The notes under the pieces: generated by a model
Seen by the model: the letters and a program-made list of their open reading frames with translations, nothing else
Told to the model about the DNA's origin: nothing
The model's database searches: none
Shown: one piece after another, positions 54,045 to 63,734 of the stretch
Position numbering within the stretch: the first letter of the stretch is position 1
Layout of the letters: each line of letters begins with the position of its first letter
Made by a program: the position numbers and the translations under genes
DNA from: Prevotella sp. P5-108
Lineage (GTDB): Bacteria; Bacteroidota; Bacteroidia; Bacteroidales; Bacteroidaceae
Length of the DNA: 64,000 nt
NCBI RefSeq assembly: GCF_002251385.1
Contig: NZ_NPJJ01000032.1
Coordinates: forward strand, 22,865-86,864
Reading direction: 5' to 3'

Positions 54045-56480
54045 ATGAAAGTATTGAAATTCGGCGGTACATCAGTAGGTTCCGTCAAGAGTATTCTGAG
54101 TGTAAAAAGCATTGTTGAAAAGGAAGCCAAACGCCAGCCAGTCATCGTCGTCGTCAGTGCGTTGGGAGGTATCACCGACAAACTGATTTCCACCTCCAAA
54201 CTGGCTGAGAACGGCGACGACAAGTGGAAACAGTCATTCGACGAAATCGTTGACCGTCACTACATGATGATTGACACCGTCATTACTGACAACACCGCAC
54301 GCGAGCAGCTTTTTGCTACCATTGATATATTATTAGACCAGCTGAAGAGCATCTTCTTCGGCGTTTATCTGGTCCACGACCTCAGCAAGAAATCTTACGA
54401 CACCATCGTCAGCTATGGCGAGCGCATCAGCTCTCACATCGTTGCAGCCATGATACGCGGAGCCCGCCGTGTCAACTCCCTCGACTTCATCGTCACCGAG
54501 CAGAAGAACGGGCGCCACATCCTGGACAGCGACCTGACCCACAAGCGTGTGTGCGAAACCTTTGCCAACCTCTCGCGCATCTCTATCGTGCCCGGCTTTA
54601 TCAGCCGCGACCGCGACACCCACGACATCACCAATCTGGGTCGTGGCGGCTCCGACTATACCGCCGCCATCATCGCCGCCTCGCTCGATGCCGACGTACT
54701 GGAGATATGGACCGATGTCGACGGTTTCATGACTGCCGACCCGCGCGTCATCAAGAACGCCTATACCATCAGCGAGCTCAGCTACATCGAGGCAATGGAG
54801 CTCTGCAACTTCGGCGCCAAGGTCATCTATCCGCCCACCATCTACCCCGTTTGCGTCAAGAATATCCCTATCAAGGTCAAGAACACCTTCAACCCCGGAA
54901 ACCCTGGCACCATCATCAAGCAGCAGATAGCCAATGACTTCAAGCCCATCAAGGGTATTTCGAGCATCAGTGGCACCACGCTTATCACTGTGGCGGGTCT
55001 GTCTATGGTGGGCGTCATCGGTGTCAACCAGCGCATCTTTACCGCACTGACCAACGGTGGCATCTCCGCGTTCATGGTTTCCCAGGCTTCATCCGAGAAC
55101 TCCACCTCCATCGGTGTCCGCGACGCCGATGCCGAAGAGGCTGTCAACGTGTTGAACAGCGAGTTTGCCAAGGAGATAGAGACCGGAGCCATGTTTCCCA
55201 TGCACGCTGAAGGCGGACTTGCCACGGTGGCCATCGTCGGCGAAAACATGCGCCATACGCCTGGCGTGGCGGGCAAGCTGTTTGGCACGCTGGGACGTAG
55301 CGGTATCTCTGTCATCGCCTGTGCCCAGGGAGCCTCTGAGACCAATATCTCCTTTGTCATCCAAGGCAAATCTCTGCGCAAGGCGCTTAACGTCTTGCAC
55401 GACTCGTTCTTCCTGTCCGACTATAAGGTGCTCAACCTCTTCATCTGCGGTATCGGCACCGTAGGCAGCATGCTCATCGAGCAGATACGCAGCCAGTATG
55501 AAGAACTCAAGGAGCACTCGCGCCTCAAGCTCAATGTCGTGGGAATAGCCTCGTCCAAGAATGCCATCTTCGACCGCGACGGACTGGATCTCAGCCACTA
55601 CAAAGAGATGCTGCAACAGTCATCGCCAAGCAATATAGAACTGTTGAAGGAGAAGATATTGGGAATGAACATCTTCAATTCCGTGTTCGTCGACTGCACC
55701 GCAAGCAAGGATGTGGCACAGATTTACCAGACCCTGCTCGAGCACAACATCAATGTGGTTGCCGCCAACAAGATTGCGGCTTCGTCAGACTATCAGAGCT
55801 ATATCCGACTGAAGAACACGGCGCTGGAGCGTGGCGTCATCTATCGCTTTGAAACCAATGTGGGCGCCGGACTGCCCATCATCGGCACCATCAATGACCT
55901 GCGCAACTCAGGCGACAAGATACTCAAGATTGAGGCGGTGCTCAGTGGCACGCTCAACTACATCTTCAACGAGCTGTCTGCCACCGTCCCATTCTCCGAG
56001 ACCGTAAGATTGGCCAAGGAGAACGGCTATTCCGAGCCCGACCCCCGTATCGACCTCAGTGGCACCGACGTGATACGCAAGCTGGTCATCCTCACCCGCG
56101 AAGCCGGCTATCAGATAGAGCAGGCCGATGTAGAGAAGCATCTCTTTATCCCCCAGCAGATGTTTGAGGGCAGTACCGACGATTTCTGGGCCAAGCTGCC
56201 CTCCTTGGACAAGCAGTTTGAAGCCAAGCGTCAGCAGCTGGAAGCCGAGGGGAAGCGTTGGCGCTTCGTGGCAGAGATGGAGAACGGTGCGGCCAAAGTC
56301 TCTCTCAAAGAGGTGACCAAGGGGCATCCCTTCTACAATCTGCAGGGCTCCAACAATATCGTGATGCTTACCACCGAGCGTTACAAGGAGTTCCCCATGC
56401 TTATACAGGGCTATGGAGCCGGCGCCGGGGTCACCGCAGCCGGAGTCTTTGCCAACATCATGTCTATAGCCAACATCTGA
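54045..56480 (+). CDS. thrA: Bifunctional aspartate kinase / homoserine dehydrogenase
   Basis: An 811-residue fusion. The aspartokinase part starts MKVLKFGGTSVGSVKSI and has GRGGSDYTAAIIAASL and the WTDVDGFMTADPR loop; ACT domains (about 310-455) follow. The homoserine dehydrogenase part begins at LFICGIGTVGSML (about 464) and has VAANKIAASSDYQSY, YRFETNVGAGLPIIGTIND and SGTLNYIFN. It catalyses the first and third steps from aspartate to homoserine and is normally feedback-inhibited by threonine through the ACT domains. Monocistronic, with its own promoter and terminator; thrB and thrC are not adjacent. Confidence 0.97.
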   Translation: MKVLKFGGTSVGSVKSILSVKSIVEKEAKRQPVIVVVSALGGITDKLISTSKLAENGDDKWKQSFDEIVDRHYMMIDTVITDNTAREQLFATIDILLDQLKSIFFGVYLVHDLSKKSYDTIVSYGERISSHIVAAMIRGARRVNSLDFIVTEQKNGRHILDSDLTHKRVCETFANLSRISIVPGFISRDRDTHDITNLGRGGSDYTAAIIAASLDADVLEIWTDVDGFMTADPRVIKNAYTISELSYIEAMELCNFGAKVIYPPTIYPVCVKNIPIKVKNTFNPGNPGTIIKQQIANDFKPIKGISSISGTTLITVAGLSMVGVIGVNQRIFTALTNGGISAFMVSQASSENSTSIGVRDADAEEAVNVLNSEFAKEIETGAMFPMHAEGGLATVAIVGENMRHTPGVAGKLFGTLGRSGISVIACAQGASETNISFVIQGKSLRKALNVLHDSFFLSDYKVLNLFICGIGTVGSMLIEQIRSQYEELKEHSRLKLNVVGIASSKNAIFDRDGLDLSHYKEMLQQSSPSNIELLKEKILGMNIFNSVFVDCTASKDVAQIYQTLLEHNINVVAANKIAASSDYQSYIRLKNTALERGVIYRFETNVGAGLPIIGTINDLRNSGDKILKIEAVLSGTLNYIFNELSATVPFSETVRLAKENGYSEPDPRIDLSGTDVIRKLVILTREAGYQIEQADVEKHLFIPQQMFEGSTDDFWAKLPSLDKQFEAKRQQLEAEGKRWRFVAEMENGAAKVSLKEVTKGHPFYNLQGSNNIVMLTTERYKEFPMLIQGYGAGAGVTAAGVFANIMSIANI

Positions 56481-56492
56481 TTAGTAGTCACT

Positions 56493-56541
56493 ATACGCTA
56501 AGAGGGTACAAAGCCAATCACTTTGTACCCTCTTCGCGTAT
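56493..56541 (+). terminator. Long hairpin terminator after thrA, without U-tract
   Basis: 14-bp stem (56500-56513 with 56521-56534), a T-C mismatch, then six more pairs ATACGC/GCGTAT. It ends in GCGTATATATA as after rho. It also faces the convergent TPR gene. Confidence 0.8.
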
Positions 56542-56558
56542 ATATATGTATGTGTCGA

Positions 56559-58796
56559 TTACTCTGGACGCACATCCACCGCGTCGGCCATCAGGTGCAT
56601 GGCGGTCTCATCGATGCCCTGACTCTGCAGCAAGTTTATGTCGGCCTCAAACGAGGAATAGATGCTACGGCTTGTACCCTTGTCGCGCCTGCCTGCCATA
56701 GCGAGATAGGCTCTGAACACCTCCACGGCTTCTGCCACTCGTCCCGACAACCACAGACTGTACCCATAGTTCAGACGGTCATCGGCATTGTCAGGACATT
56801 TGGCACATAGCTTCTCATACTCAGCCACAGCCTGCTCGCTGTTGCCCTGGTTCATCATGCCCCACAGCATCACACGCACCACATCCATGTTGTCGGGATT
56901 GTTGTAGTACAGTTTGTGCAATGTCGGCATCGCCTCCTCCACCCTGCCCGACATCACCAGACACAGAGAGCGGTTAAGCAGATAGTTCACATTGTCCTCA
57001 TGGATGCCTGCCAGACGGTCATAGCAACTCAGTGCTGCCAGATAGTCCTTGCGGTCCAGACGACTATGGGCGGCGCCACGCAGCACATACTCGTTGTCGG
57101 GATATTCGGCCACCATCACATCATACATCGTCGCAGCCGTAGCCTTGTCGCCATGCTGCCACAGGTAGTGGGCGACAAACAGACGGTCAGACAGTCTCAA
57201 TGGCATTGGCACTGCTGCAAGCAGAGTCAGCACTGTGGTGTGATAATGTTCGTCCTTGCGCGTGTCCATGCTATCCATAAAGCGCAAGGCGTCATAGCAC
57301 ATTTCCTTATAACCATCCGTGTCGCCGAAGAGACGGTCGTCGGCAACGAAGACATTGACCACATCAGGCCGCTGACGCATCCTGAAACAATCGACGAAGT
57401 TGTCCTTCATCGCATACAACTGATGGAAACGGAAAAGGTCATGGAGATAATTGCGGCGGATAAACGAGGCCGATGTCATGTCTTCAGCAGCCATCGGCAT
57501 GACGCCGCCCTTGTTTTCAATCATTGCCTTGCGCAGATTAGCGGGCAATTGGGTCATCATCTTGGAAAACAAGATGACAAAAGAGTATTTGTCGTTGTCG
57601 CAGAAAGGAAGTGCAGAGAGCATGCTCTTTATCACCTCATGGGCATCTTCCGGTTCTGCGCTTCCCGAGTCTACAGATGGGTTGTCCCAGAAGAACGGCT
57701 CAAACCAGTGGCTTAACTTGGAGAAGAAGCTATAGCGCTTGGCTTGACAGAAACCGCCATAATAGATATCCCGCCCTTTGGCTGCCATCTCTTTCATTCG
57801 GTTCATGACCGTCTCCACTTCACTCATCATATTTTCCGAATCCTCCGGATGCAGGATGTCATGAAGGTCAGACGATTGGGTGATATCCTTAGAGAGTTGG
57901 GCGAAATCCATATTCCCCTGCTTGAGCAGCGTAGGCATGATATCGCGCTTGATACACTCATCATCATACAGGGCATTGACGCTGGTCATGAGCTGTATCT
58001 GCATTTCTTTGAGATGCTCCACGCCTTTGTCGTGTTCTACTATCATATCCACCGTGCGCTTCTGGCCTTCCACCATCAGCGTCTGGTTGCCATCGAGCGA
58101 CAAGGCCCAGCCCACCAGTGCCCGTTGGCGCACGCTTTCTGCCACATCAGCCACATAGACCGCCGCCAGCACCTCCAGTTTCTTCAGGTCGAAGACGTTG
58201 ACGCAGGCCAGCATGATGGCCCCCACTATCCATTGGGCATCCACCGTATCGATGGCGGGCGAGGTGAGCAGCATCCTGTAGAACGACGCGTCGGCATCAT
58301 TCCACTGGTTGGACAGCAGGATATGGTCAAACAGGCGCCCCATATACGCATCGTGCGCCTGCAGCAACTGCCGCCGATGTTCTTCCCGACTCTCGGGCGC
58401 CTCGAGCGAGAGCATGGCCATATCAGCCACATGGTCTTCCAACCGCTGCCTGATAGCGTCAGGGTCGAAATCAATGCGACTGGACGCCAGCCGATAGGCG
58501 GCGTCATGATAGGAAGGATTGTCTTTTTTCTTGAGTTCTACCTGTATGTTCTGGATTAGCCTATAGGTTTTGCCAATCATTTCGTCATACAAGTCATTGC
58601 GACGCTCGTCGGTATATCCACGACGCATGAAGTCGAGCATCAGGTCATAGTTGCGGCGTATGTCATCGACATCACCCGAAAAGGCGTACAATGCCTGTTG
58701 TTCTATCAACTTTGACAGGCGGGTCAATGTGTTTGAGAGCCGCCGATGAGCGTTGAAATCTTTCAGTATTGTCTGTATGGCGTTATCCATAGCCAC
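56559..58796 (-). CDS. Large TPR-containing protein of unknown function
   Basis: A 745-residue cytoplasmic-type protein without signal peptide. It is almost entirely helical. C-terminal residues about 555-725 contain tetratricopeptide-like repeats (YLWQHGDKATAATMYDVMVA, LDRKDYLAALSCYDRLAGIH, CLVMSGRVEEAMPTLHKLYY, NQGNSEQAVAEYEKLCAKCP, YGYSLWLSGRVAEAVEVFRA). The N-terminal 500 residues match no family I know. It lies 19 nt downstream of an exported solute-binding-like lipoprotein on the same strand, so the two are likely co-transcribed. A scaffold role is all that can be suggested. Confidence 0.75.
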   Translation of the reverse strand: MAMDNAIQTILKDFNAHRRLSNTLTRLSKLIEQQALYAFSGDVDDIRRNYDLMLDFMRRGYTDERRNDLYDEMIGKTYRLIQNIQVELKKKDNPSYHDAAYRLASSRIDFDPDAIRQRLEDHVADMAMLSLEAPESREEHRRQLLQAHDAYMGRLFDHILLSNQWNDADASFYRMLLTSPAIDTVDAQWIVGAIMLACVNVFDLKKLEVLAAVYVADVAESVRQRALVGWALSLDGNQTLMVEGQKRTVDMIVEHDKGVEHLKEMQIQLMTSVNALYDDECIKRDIMPTLLKQGNMDFAQLSKDITQSSDLHDILHPEDSENMMSEVETVMNRMKEMAAKGRDIYYGGFCQAKRYSFFSKLSHWFEPFFWDNPSVDSGSAEPEDAHEVIKSMLSALPFCDNDKYSFVILFSKMMTQLPANLRKAMIENKGGVMPMAAEDMTSASFIRRNYLHDLFRFHQLYAMKDNFVDCFRMRQRPDVVNVFVADDRLFGDTDGYKEMCYDALRFMDSMDTRKDEHYHTTVLTLLAAVPMPLRLSDRLFVAHYLWQHGDKATAATMYDVMVAEYPDNEYVLRGAAHSRLDRKDYLAALSCYDRLAGIHEDNVNYLLNRSLCLVMSGRVEEAMPTLHKLYYNNPDNMDVVRVMLWGMMNQGNSEQAVAEYEKLCAKCPDNADDRLNYGYSLWLSGRVAEAVEVFRAYLAMAGRRDKGTSRSIYSSFEADINLLQSQGIDETAMHLMADAVDVRPE

Positions 58797-58815
58797 TGTG
58801 TCTTAGAGTGATTGC

Positions 58816-59697
58816 TTATCGCTGCTTGGGCAGGGCGATGTGCGGGTAAGAGTACTTGGGCAGCCTGTCTATGGTCTTGCCATCGGTATGGCAGACCGCC
58901 TTCACCAGGTCGGCATAATGCTTTACACCATAGTGGTTGAGCGAATCACAGGCTCTGTTATATCCCTCGACAAACGCGGTGAGCTGCTTCACGCGCTTTT
59001 TGTCCTTCATCAGATGGGCACCTGTCACTACCACACCCAGATGTTCCTTCATTTTCCGGCTGTCTTCGATTACCGTGTGCTTGAACATCCTGGCTGTCGT
59101 GGCCTGTGGCTCTGTCAGCCACATGGCATCCATTTCGTTGTTTTTCAGCATATCCAGCCTTATGAGTACATCATTGATTTGCACCCTGAATACAGGTGCA
59201 GAGGTCTTGACACCGTCGAGGGCCTTGTCGGTGAGATAATCGGTTGCCGAGTAGCGGGTCATCGCCACCATCTTGTCGCCCAACTGCGCCGCCGTCTTGA
59301 CACGCGCCGTGCGGTTGGCTATCAACTGCCAGTAGGCATCGGTAGGCCCCATCGTCAGAAGCCCCACCCCGTGCTTGGTCATATGCTCCACACGCTTCAG
59401 GTCGGTCACTGCCACCTCCACGCTTTTGCCTTTGAGCGCCGTGTCACAGTCTATCTGCGCATTACGCACCTTCAGCCTCAAGTCCACTTGCGTGCTGTCA
59501 TACCAGTGTTTCTGTTTGGCCAGATACACAGGCATACAGTCGAGCGTAGGTAGCACCGCCACCTTGAGCGCAGCCGCTTCCTCTTGCGCCAATCGGGCTC
59601 TTTCTGCCCGGCTGAGTCTTACTTTCTCTTCATACGACTGGCCGCAAGCCGACAGCAAGACAATGACAGCAAGCAGGAATATTGGTTTATGTTTCAT
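58816..59697 (-). CDS. Solute-binding-like lipoprotein (NMT1/THI5-SsuA fold), without adjacent transporter
   Basis: A 293-residue protein with a lipobox ending LLSACG (Cys18). The mature part starts LKVAVLPTLDCMPVYLAKQKHW, followed by VEVAVTDLKRVEHMTKHG, MTRYSATDYLTDKAL and MWLTEPQATTARM, the pattern of periplasmic type-2 binding proteins of the NMT1/THI5/SsuA group, which bind pyrimidine precursors of thiamine, sulfonates or nitrate. No ABC permease or ATPase is near, so its function may be signalling or scaffolding. It is the first gene of a pair with the TPR protein. Confidence 0.8.
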   Translation of the reverse strand: MKHKPIFLLAVIVLLSACGQSYEEKVRLSRAERARLAQEEAAALKVAVLPTLDCMPVYLAKQKHWYDSTQVDLRLKVRNAQIDCDTALKGKSVEVAVTDLKRVEHMTKHGVGLLTMGPTDAYWQLIANRTARVKTAAQLGDKMVAMTRYSATDYLTDKALDGVKTSAPVFRVQINDVLIRLDMLKNNEMDAMWLTEPQATTARMFKHTVIEDSRKMKEHLGVVVTGAHLMKDKKRVKQLTAFVEGYNRACDSLNHYGVKHYADLVKAVCHTDGKTIDRLPKYSYPHIALPKQR

Positions 59698-59722
59698 CTG
59701 TATTCACATATTTATTTATATG

Positions 59723-59730
59723 CAAAAGTA
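59723..59730 (-). promoter_or_regulatory. -7 promoter element TACTTTTG for the lipoprotein-TPR pair
   Basis: Minus-strand TAnnTTTG match 25 nt before the ATG at 59697. Confidence 0.58.
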
Positions 59731-59739
59731 GCAATATTT

Positions 59740-59770
59740 TTTGATACAATAAAAAAACTTAGTACTTTTG
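59740..59770 (+). promoter_or_regulatory. Promoter TTTG-N19-TACTTTTG for radA
   Basis: TTTG at 59740-59743, 19-bp spacer, TACTTTTG at 59763-59770; ATG 21 nt further. It lies back-to-back with the lipoprotein promoter. Confidence 0.75.
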
Positions 59771-59791
59771 TGGTAATCAATATACAAGACA

Positions 59792-61195
59792 ATGGCCAAA
59801 GACAAGATAGCGTACGTCTGCTCGGAGTGCGGACAGGAATCGGCGAAATGGATAGGAAAATGTCCGAATTGCCACAAGTGGAACACTTTCAAAGAGATAC
59901 GTATCTCAGCCGATACGGGCACCACTGCCGCCAAGTCGGCTGCGCAGACGCTCAATGCCCACCGCAGCGTGGGCGAGGGCCACAGCCATGCCCTGCGACT
60001 CCGCGACATCGCCGCCAAGGAAGACCCGCGCATCGACACCCACGACAGCGAGCTCAACCGTGTATTGGGTGGAGGCATTGTGCCCGGCAGCATCATCCTG
60101 TTGGGTGGCGAACCCGGCATAGGCAAGTCTACCCTCACCCTGCAGACCATCCTACGCATGAGCGATATGGATATACTCTACGTGTCTGGCGAGGAGAGCC
60201 CGCACCAAATCAAGATGCGCGCCGAGCGTATCGGCAAGGGCAACAGTGCCCTCGACCACATCAGCATACTCTGCGAGACGTCGCTCGAGAATATCTTCGC
60301 CTGCATCAAGGAGGTCAAGCCCCAGCTGGTCATCATCGACTCGATACAGACCATATCCACCGACGACGCCGAGTCAAGCCCTGGCAGTGTGACTCAGATA
60401 CGTGAGTGCGCCTCTTCACTGTTGCGGTTTGCCAAGACCAGCAGTATACCGGTCATCCTCATCGGACACATCACCAAGGAGGGTTCGCTCGCCGGCCCCA
60501 AGACGCTGGAACACATCGTAGATGCTGTCATCCAGTTTGAGGGCGACCAGCACTATATGTACCGCATCCTGCGCGGCATCAAAAACCGCTTTGGCAGCAC
60601 CTCCGAACTGGGCATCTACGAGATGGAGCAAGACGGTCTGCGTCTGGTGGGCAACCCTTCAGAACTGTTACTCACCGAGGACCACGCGGGGCTGTCAGGC
60701 ATAGCCATCAGTGCAGCCATCGAGGGCGTACGCCCCTTCCTCCTGGAGACCCAGGCACTGGTTTCGTCGGCAGCCTATGGCACTCCCCAGCGCTCGGCCA
60801 CGGGTTTCGACCAGCGCCGACTCAACATGCTGCTCGCCGTATTGGAGAAGCGGGTGGGATTCAAGCTCATGCAGAAAGACGTGTTTCTCAATATCGCCGG
60901 CGGACTGAGAGTCACTGACATGGCGATGGACCTCAGCGTGATTGCCGCCGTATTGTCCAGCAACGTAGACACCCCCATCGAGGCAGGATGGTGCATGTGT
61001 GGCGAGGTGGGTCTCAGCGGCGAAGTACGTGCCGTCAACCGTATAGAGCAGCGCATCGCCGAAGCCGAGAAGTTGGGCTTTACCGACATCGTCATCCCCG
61101 CCCTCAATCTGAAGAGCGTCAACCCACACAAATACAATATCAAGCTCCATCCCGTGCGTAAGGTCGAAGAAGCCCTGCGCGTCCTTTTCGGATAG
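59792..61195 (+). CDS. radA: DNA repair protein RadA
   Basis: A 467-residue protein. The N-terminal zinc finger has Cys10/Cys13/Cys24/Cys27 (CSECGQESAKWIGKCPNC). The RecA-like ATPase has Walker A GGEPGIGKST (105-114), and the RadA-specific KNRFG motif is at 264-268. The C-terminus is a Lon-protease-like domain. RadA is a DnaB-like helicase that drives branch migration during recombinational repair. Monocistronic; it ends at a long hairpin. Confidence 0.97.
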   Translation: MAKDKIAYVCSECGQESAKWIGKCPNCHKWNTFKEIRISADTGTTAAKSAAQTLNAHRSVGEGHSHALRLRDIAAKEDPRIDTHDSELNRVLGGGIVPGSIILLGGEPGIGKSTLTLQTILRMSDMDILYVSGEESPHQIKMRAERIGKGNSALDHISILCETSLENIFACIKEVKPQLVIIDSIQTISTDDAESSPGSVTQIRECASSLLRFAKTSSIPVILIGHITKEGSLAGPKTLEHIVDAVIQFEGDQHYMYRILRGIKNRFGSTSELGIYEMEQDGLRLVGNPSELLLTEDHAGLSGIAISAAIEGVRPFLLETQALVSSAAYGTPQRSATGFDQRRLNMLLAVLEKRVGFKLMQKDVFLNIAGGLRVTDMAMDLSVIAAVLSSNVDTPIEAGWCMCGEVGLSGEVRAVNRIEQRIAEAEKLGFTDIVIPALNLKSVNPHKYNIKLHPVRKVEEALRVLFG

Positions 61196-61210
61196 AGCCT
61201 TCACCCCCGA

Positions 61211-61269
61211 CAACAGCAAGAGCACCTTGGGCATGCCATAATGGATAGCCCAAGGTGCTCTTGCTGTTG
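61211..61269. terminator. 22-bp perfect hairpin between radA and queC
   Basis: Arms 61211-61232 and 61248-61269 are exact reverse complements, with a 15-nt loop. It lies between convergent genes and probably ends both transcripts, although no T-tract follows on either side. Confidence 0.85.
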
Positions 61270-61283
61270 ATACGCCTCTCCCG

Positions 61284-61943
61284 TTATTCTTCGTCGTAGA
61301 CGGTATGGTCTTCGATGCCGGCATCGGCCAGAGCCTCGATGCGCTCACGACAGGTACCACACTTGCCACAGTGATGCTCGCCACCCTTGTAGCAGCTCCA
61401 GGTCTCGGCATAGTCTATGCCCAACGCCTTGCCATGGCGGGCTATGTCGCTCTTGGTAATCCCGGTATAGGGAGCCAGCACCTCTATGCCGGGATAGGTT
61501 CCCAGCCGCGTAGCTTCAGACATGGCGCTGACAAACTCAGGTCGGCAGTCGGGGTAGATGGTGTGGTCGCCGCCGTGATTGGCCATCATCACATATTTCA
61601 GCCCGTTCGACTCAGCCACACCTGCCGCTATCGAGAGCATGATGCCATTGCGGAAGGGCACAACGGTCGATTTCATATTCTCGTCATCATAGTTGCCCTC
61701 GGGGATGGCCTCGGCGCCCTCCAGGAGCGAACTCTTGAAATACTGGTGCATAAATCCCAGATTGATTACGATATGCTTGATGCCCAAGCGCTCGCAGTGC
61801 ATGGCGGCAAAGGGAATCTCACGCGCATTGTGATTGCTGCCATAATCAAACGAGATACCCAGCGCTATACGCTCCTTGTATTCATAGAGCATGGTGATGC
61901 TGTCCATGCCTCCACTTACTATCAAAACAGAATCTTTGTTCAT
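61284..61943 (-). CDS. queC: 7-cyano-7-deazaguanine synthase
   Basis: 219 residues from the ATG at 61943; an upstream in-frame ATG at 61961 sits against the promoter. The PP-loop is VSGGMDS (9-15) and the C-terminal zinc site is Cys184, Cys192, Cys195, Cys198 (SCYKGGEHHCGKCGTC). It converts 7-carboxy-7-deazaguanine to preQ0 with ATP and ammonia, on the path to queuosine in tRNA. The usual partners queF, queD and queE are not in the window. Confidence 0.96.
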   Translation of the reverse strand: MNKDSVLIVSGGMDSITMLYEYKERIALGISFDYGSNHNAREIPFAAMHCERLGIKHIVINLGFMHQYFKSSLLEGAEAIPEGNYDDENMKSTVVPFRNGIMLSIAAGVAESNGLKYVMMANHGGDHTIYPDCRPEFVSAMSEATRLGTYPGIEVLAPYTGITKSDIARHGKALGIDYAETWSCYKGGEHHCGKCGTCRERIEALADAGIEDHTVYDEE

Positions 61944-61965
61944 ATTGCTTATTGTTATCACCCTG

Positions 61966-61973
61966 CAAAATTA
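61966..61973 (-). promoter_or_regulatory. -7 promoter element TAATTTTG for queC
   Basis: Minus-strand TAnnTTTG match 22 nt before the ATG. The leader is too short for a preQ1 riboswitch. Confidence 0.6.
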
Positions 61974-62101
61974 GACAATAAATGGTTAATACCATCGTTT
62001 TGTTCCCGATTATTTTTGATTTCATCATCGAGGGCACTACTTTTTTGGCCCATCCGTATAAAATTATTAAGGTGTAATGACTTTATCATCAAAAAAAGCA
62101 C

Positions 62102-62109
62102 TAACTTTG
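62102..62109 (+). promoter_or_regulatory. -7 promoter element TAACTTTG for pgk
   Basis: TAnnTTTG match 39 nt before the pgk ATG. Confidence 0.6.
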
Positions 62110-62148
62110 CATACAGATAATATAACCAATCATTAAAATACAAACGAA

Positions 62149-63399
62149 ATGAAAATCGATCAATTCAACTTTGCCGGTAAGAAGGCAATTGTCCGTGTAG
62201 ATTTCAACGTGCCACTGGACGAGAATGGCAACGTAACCGACGACACCCGTATCCGTGGTGCTCTGCCCACCTTGAAGAAGGTACTTGCCGATGGTGGTGC
62301 CCTCATCATGATGAGCCACATGGGCAAGCCCAAAGGCAAGGTTAAGCCCGAGCTTTCATTGGGTCAAATTGTAAAGAACGTAAGCGCCGCTCTCGGTGTT
62401 GAGGTTAAGTTTGCTCCCGACTGCGGTAACGCCAGCGAGGCTGCAGCTGCCCTCCAGCCCGGCGAGGCACTGTTGCTCGAGAACCTCCGTTTCTATCCCG
62501 AGGAGGAAGGCAAGCCTGTAGGCGTAGAGAAGGGTACACCTGAGTTTGACGAGGCCAAGAAGGAAATGAAGGGCCGTCAGAAGGACTTCGCCAAGAAGCT
62601 CGCTTCTTACGCTGATGTATATGTTAACGACGCCTTTGGTACAGCTCACCGCAAGCATGCTTCTACCGCCGTTATCGCTGACTACTTCGACGCCGACAGC
62701 AAGATGCTGGGCTACCTCATGGAGAAAGAGGTAACAGCCATCGACAACGTGCTCAAGAACGCCCAGCACCCCTTCACCGCCATCATCGGTGGTTCTAAGG
62801 TAAGCTCTAAGCTCGGTGTCATCAAGAACCTGCTCGACAAGGTAGACAACCTCATCATCGGTGGTGGTATGGGTTATACCTTCATCAAGGCACAGGGTGG
62901 CCACATCGGCGAGTCTCTCCACGAGGACGACCTCATGCCCGAGGCACTCAATGTAATGGCTGCTGCCAAGGAGAAGGGTGTAAACCTGAGCCTCTCTGTA
63001 GCTACCGTTGCTGCCGACAGATTTGCCAACGACGCCAACCGCAAGGTGGTAGACATCTTCAACATCCCCGACGGATGGGAGGGTATGGACGCCTCTGAGG
63101 AGAGTCTGGAGCACTGGAAGAAGATTATCCTCGAGTCTAAGACCATCCTGTGGAACGGTCCTGTAGGCGTATTCGAGATGGAGAACTTCGCTCACGGTAC
63201 TGGCGAGATTGCTAAGTATGTTGCTCAGGCTACCCAGGAGAATGGCGCATTCTCACTCGTAGGTGGCGGTGACTCTGTTGCAGCTGTCAATAAGTTCGGC
63301 CTGGCCGACAAGGTATCTTACGTATCTACCGGTGGTGGAGCTATGCTCGAGGCCATCGAGGGTAAGGTGCTCCCCGGCGTAGCTGCTATCGAGGGCTAA
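62149..63399 (+). CDS. pgk: Phosphoglycerate kinase
   Basis: A 416-residue protein of standard length. The N-terminal domain has [24 protein letters not shown] and [10 protein letters not shown]; the C-terminal domain has the ADP-binding [21 protein letters not shown] and the GGGDS loop near the end. It transfers phosphate from 1,3-bisphosphoglycerate to ADP in glycolysis. Codon use is biased like rpsA, consistent with high expression. Monocistronic, with own promoter and terminator. Confidence 0.98.
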   Translation: MKIDQFNFAGKKAIVRVDFNVPLDENGNVTDDTRIRGALPTLKKVLADGGALIMMSHMGKPKGKVKPELSLGQIVKNVSAALGVEVKFAPDCGNASEAAAALQPGEALLLENLRFYPEEEGKPVGVEKGTPEFDEAKKEMKGRQKDFAKKLASYADVYVNDAFGTAHRKHASTAVIADYFDADSKMLGYLMEKEVTAIDNVLKNAQHPFTAIIGGSKVSSKLGVIKNLLDKVDNLIIGGGMGYTFIKAQGGHIGESLHEDDLMPEALNVMAAAKEKGVNLSLSVATVAADRFANDANRKVVDIFNIPDGWEGMDASEESLEHWKKIILESKTILWNGPVGVFEMENFAHGTGEIAKYVAQATQENGAFSLVGGGDSVAAVNKFGLADKVSYVSTGGGAMLEAIEGKVLPGVAAIEG

Positions 63400-63431
63400 A
63401 CCAGCATATCCTATATCATTAGTATCATATC

Positions 63432-63470
63432 AGGCGGAAGGGTCGCAGAGTGACCTTTCCGCCTTTTCTT
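63432..63470 (+). terminator. Intrinsic terminator after pgk
   Basis: 13-bp stem with one G-U (63432-63444 with 63452-63464), loop GCAGAGT, then TTTTCTTT. Confidence 0.92.
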
Positions 63471-63734
63471 TATCCCTGCAGTCTGCCCCGCTCCACCTCT
63501 GATTACCCCTACATCGCAGGCAGCCATCCATGTCATTGTTTCTCATGTCTTTGCCGCCGTGGCAACCACGGTTGGCGACGCGTATCTTACGGCACGCGCT
63601 TCCGCACCGCTTGATACGAATATCCGTTTCAAACAACGCGCGCTTGCACACCAATCGTTACGAGCCGCCCGCGAGGGTCAGGAGAGTTGGGATGGTGGTC
63701 ACAGAGATTAACGAATATACTCGCGGAGAAAAGT
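63471..63734. other. Gene-free stretch between the pgk terminator and repeat island D
   Basis: About 260 bases without a convincing gene. A perfect small hairpin CCGTGG-CAA-CCACGG sits near 63559-63573, and GGTGGTCACA near 63695 resembles the repeat unit starting 43 bp later, so the island may extend upstream in decayed form. Confidence 0.45.

Noticed and set aside
53930..54118. Threonine-type leader peptide before thrA
   Set aside because: The frame upstream of thrA has no run of Thr or Ile codons and the leader hairpin lacks a following T-run, so classical attenuation is not supported.
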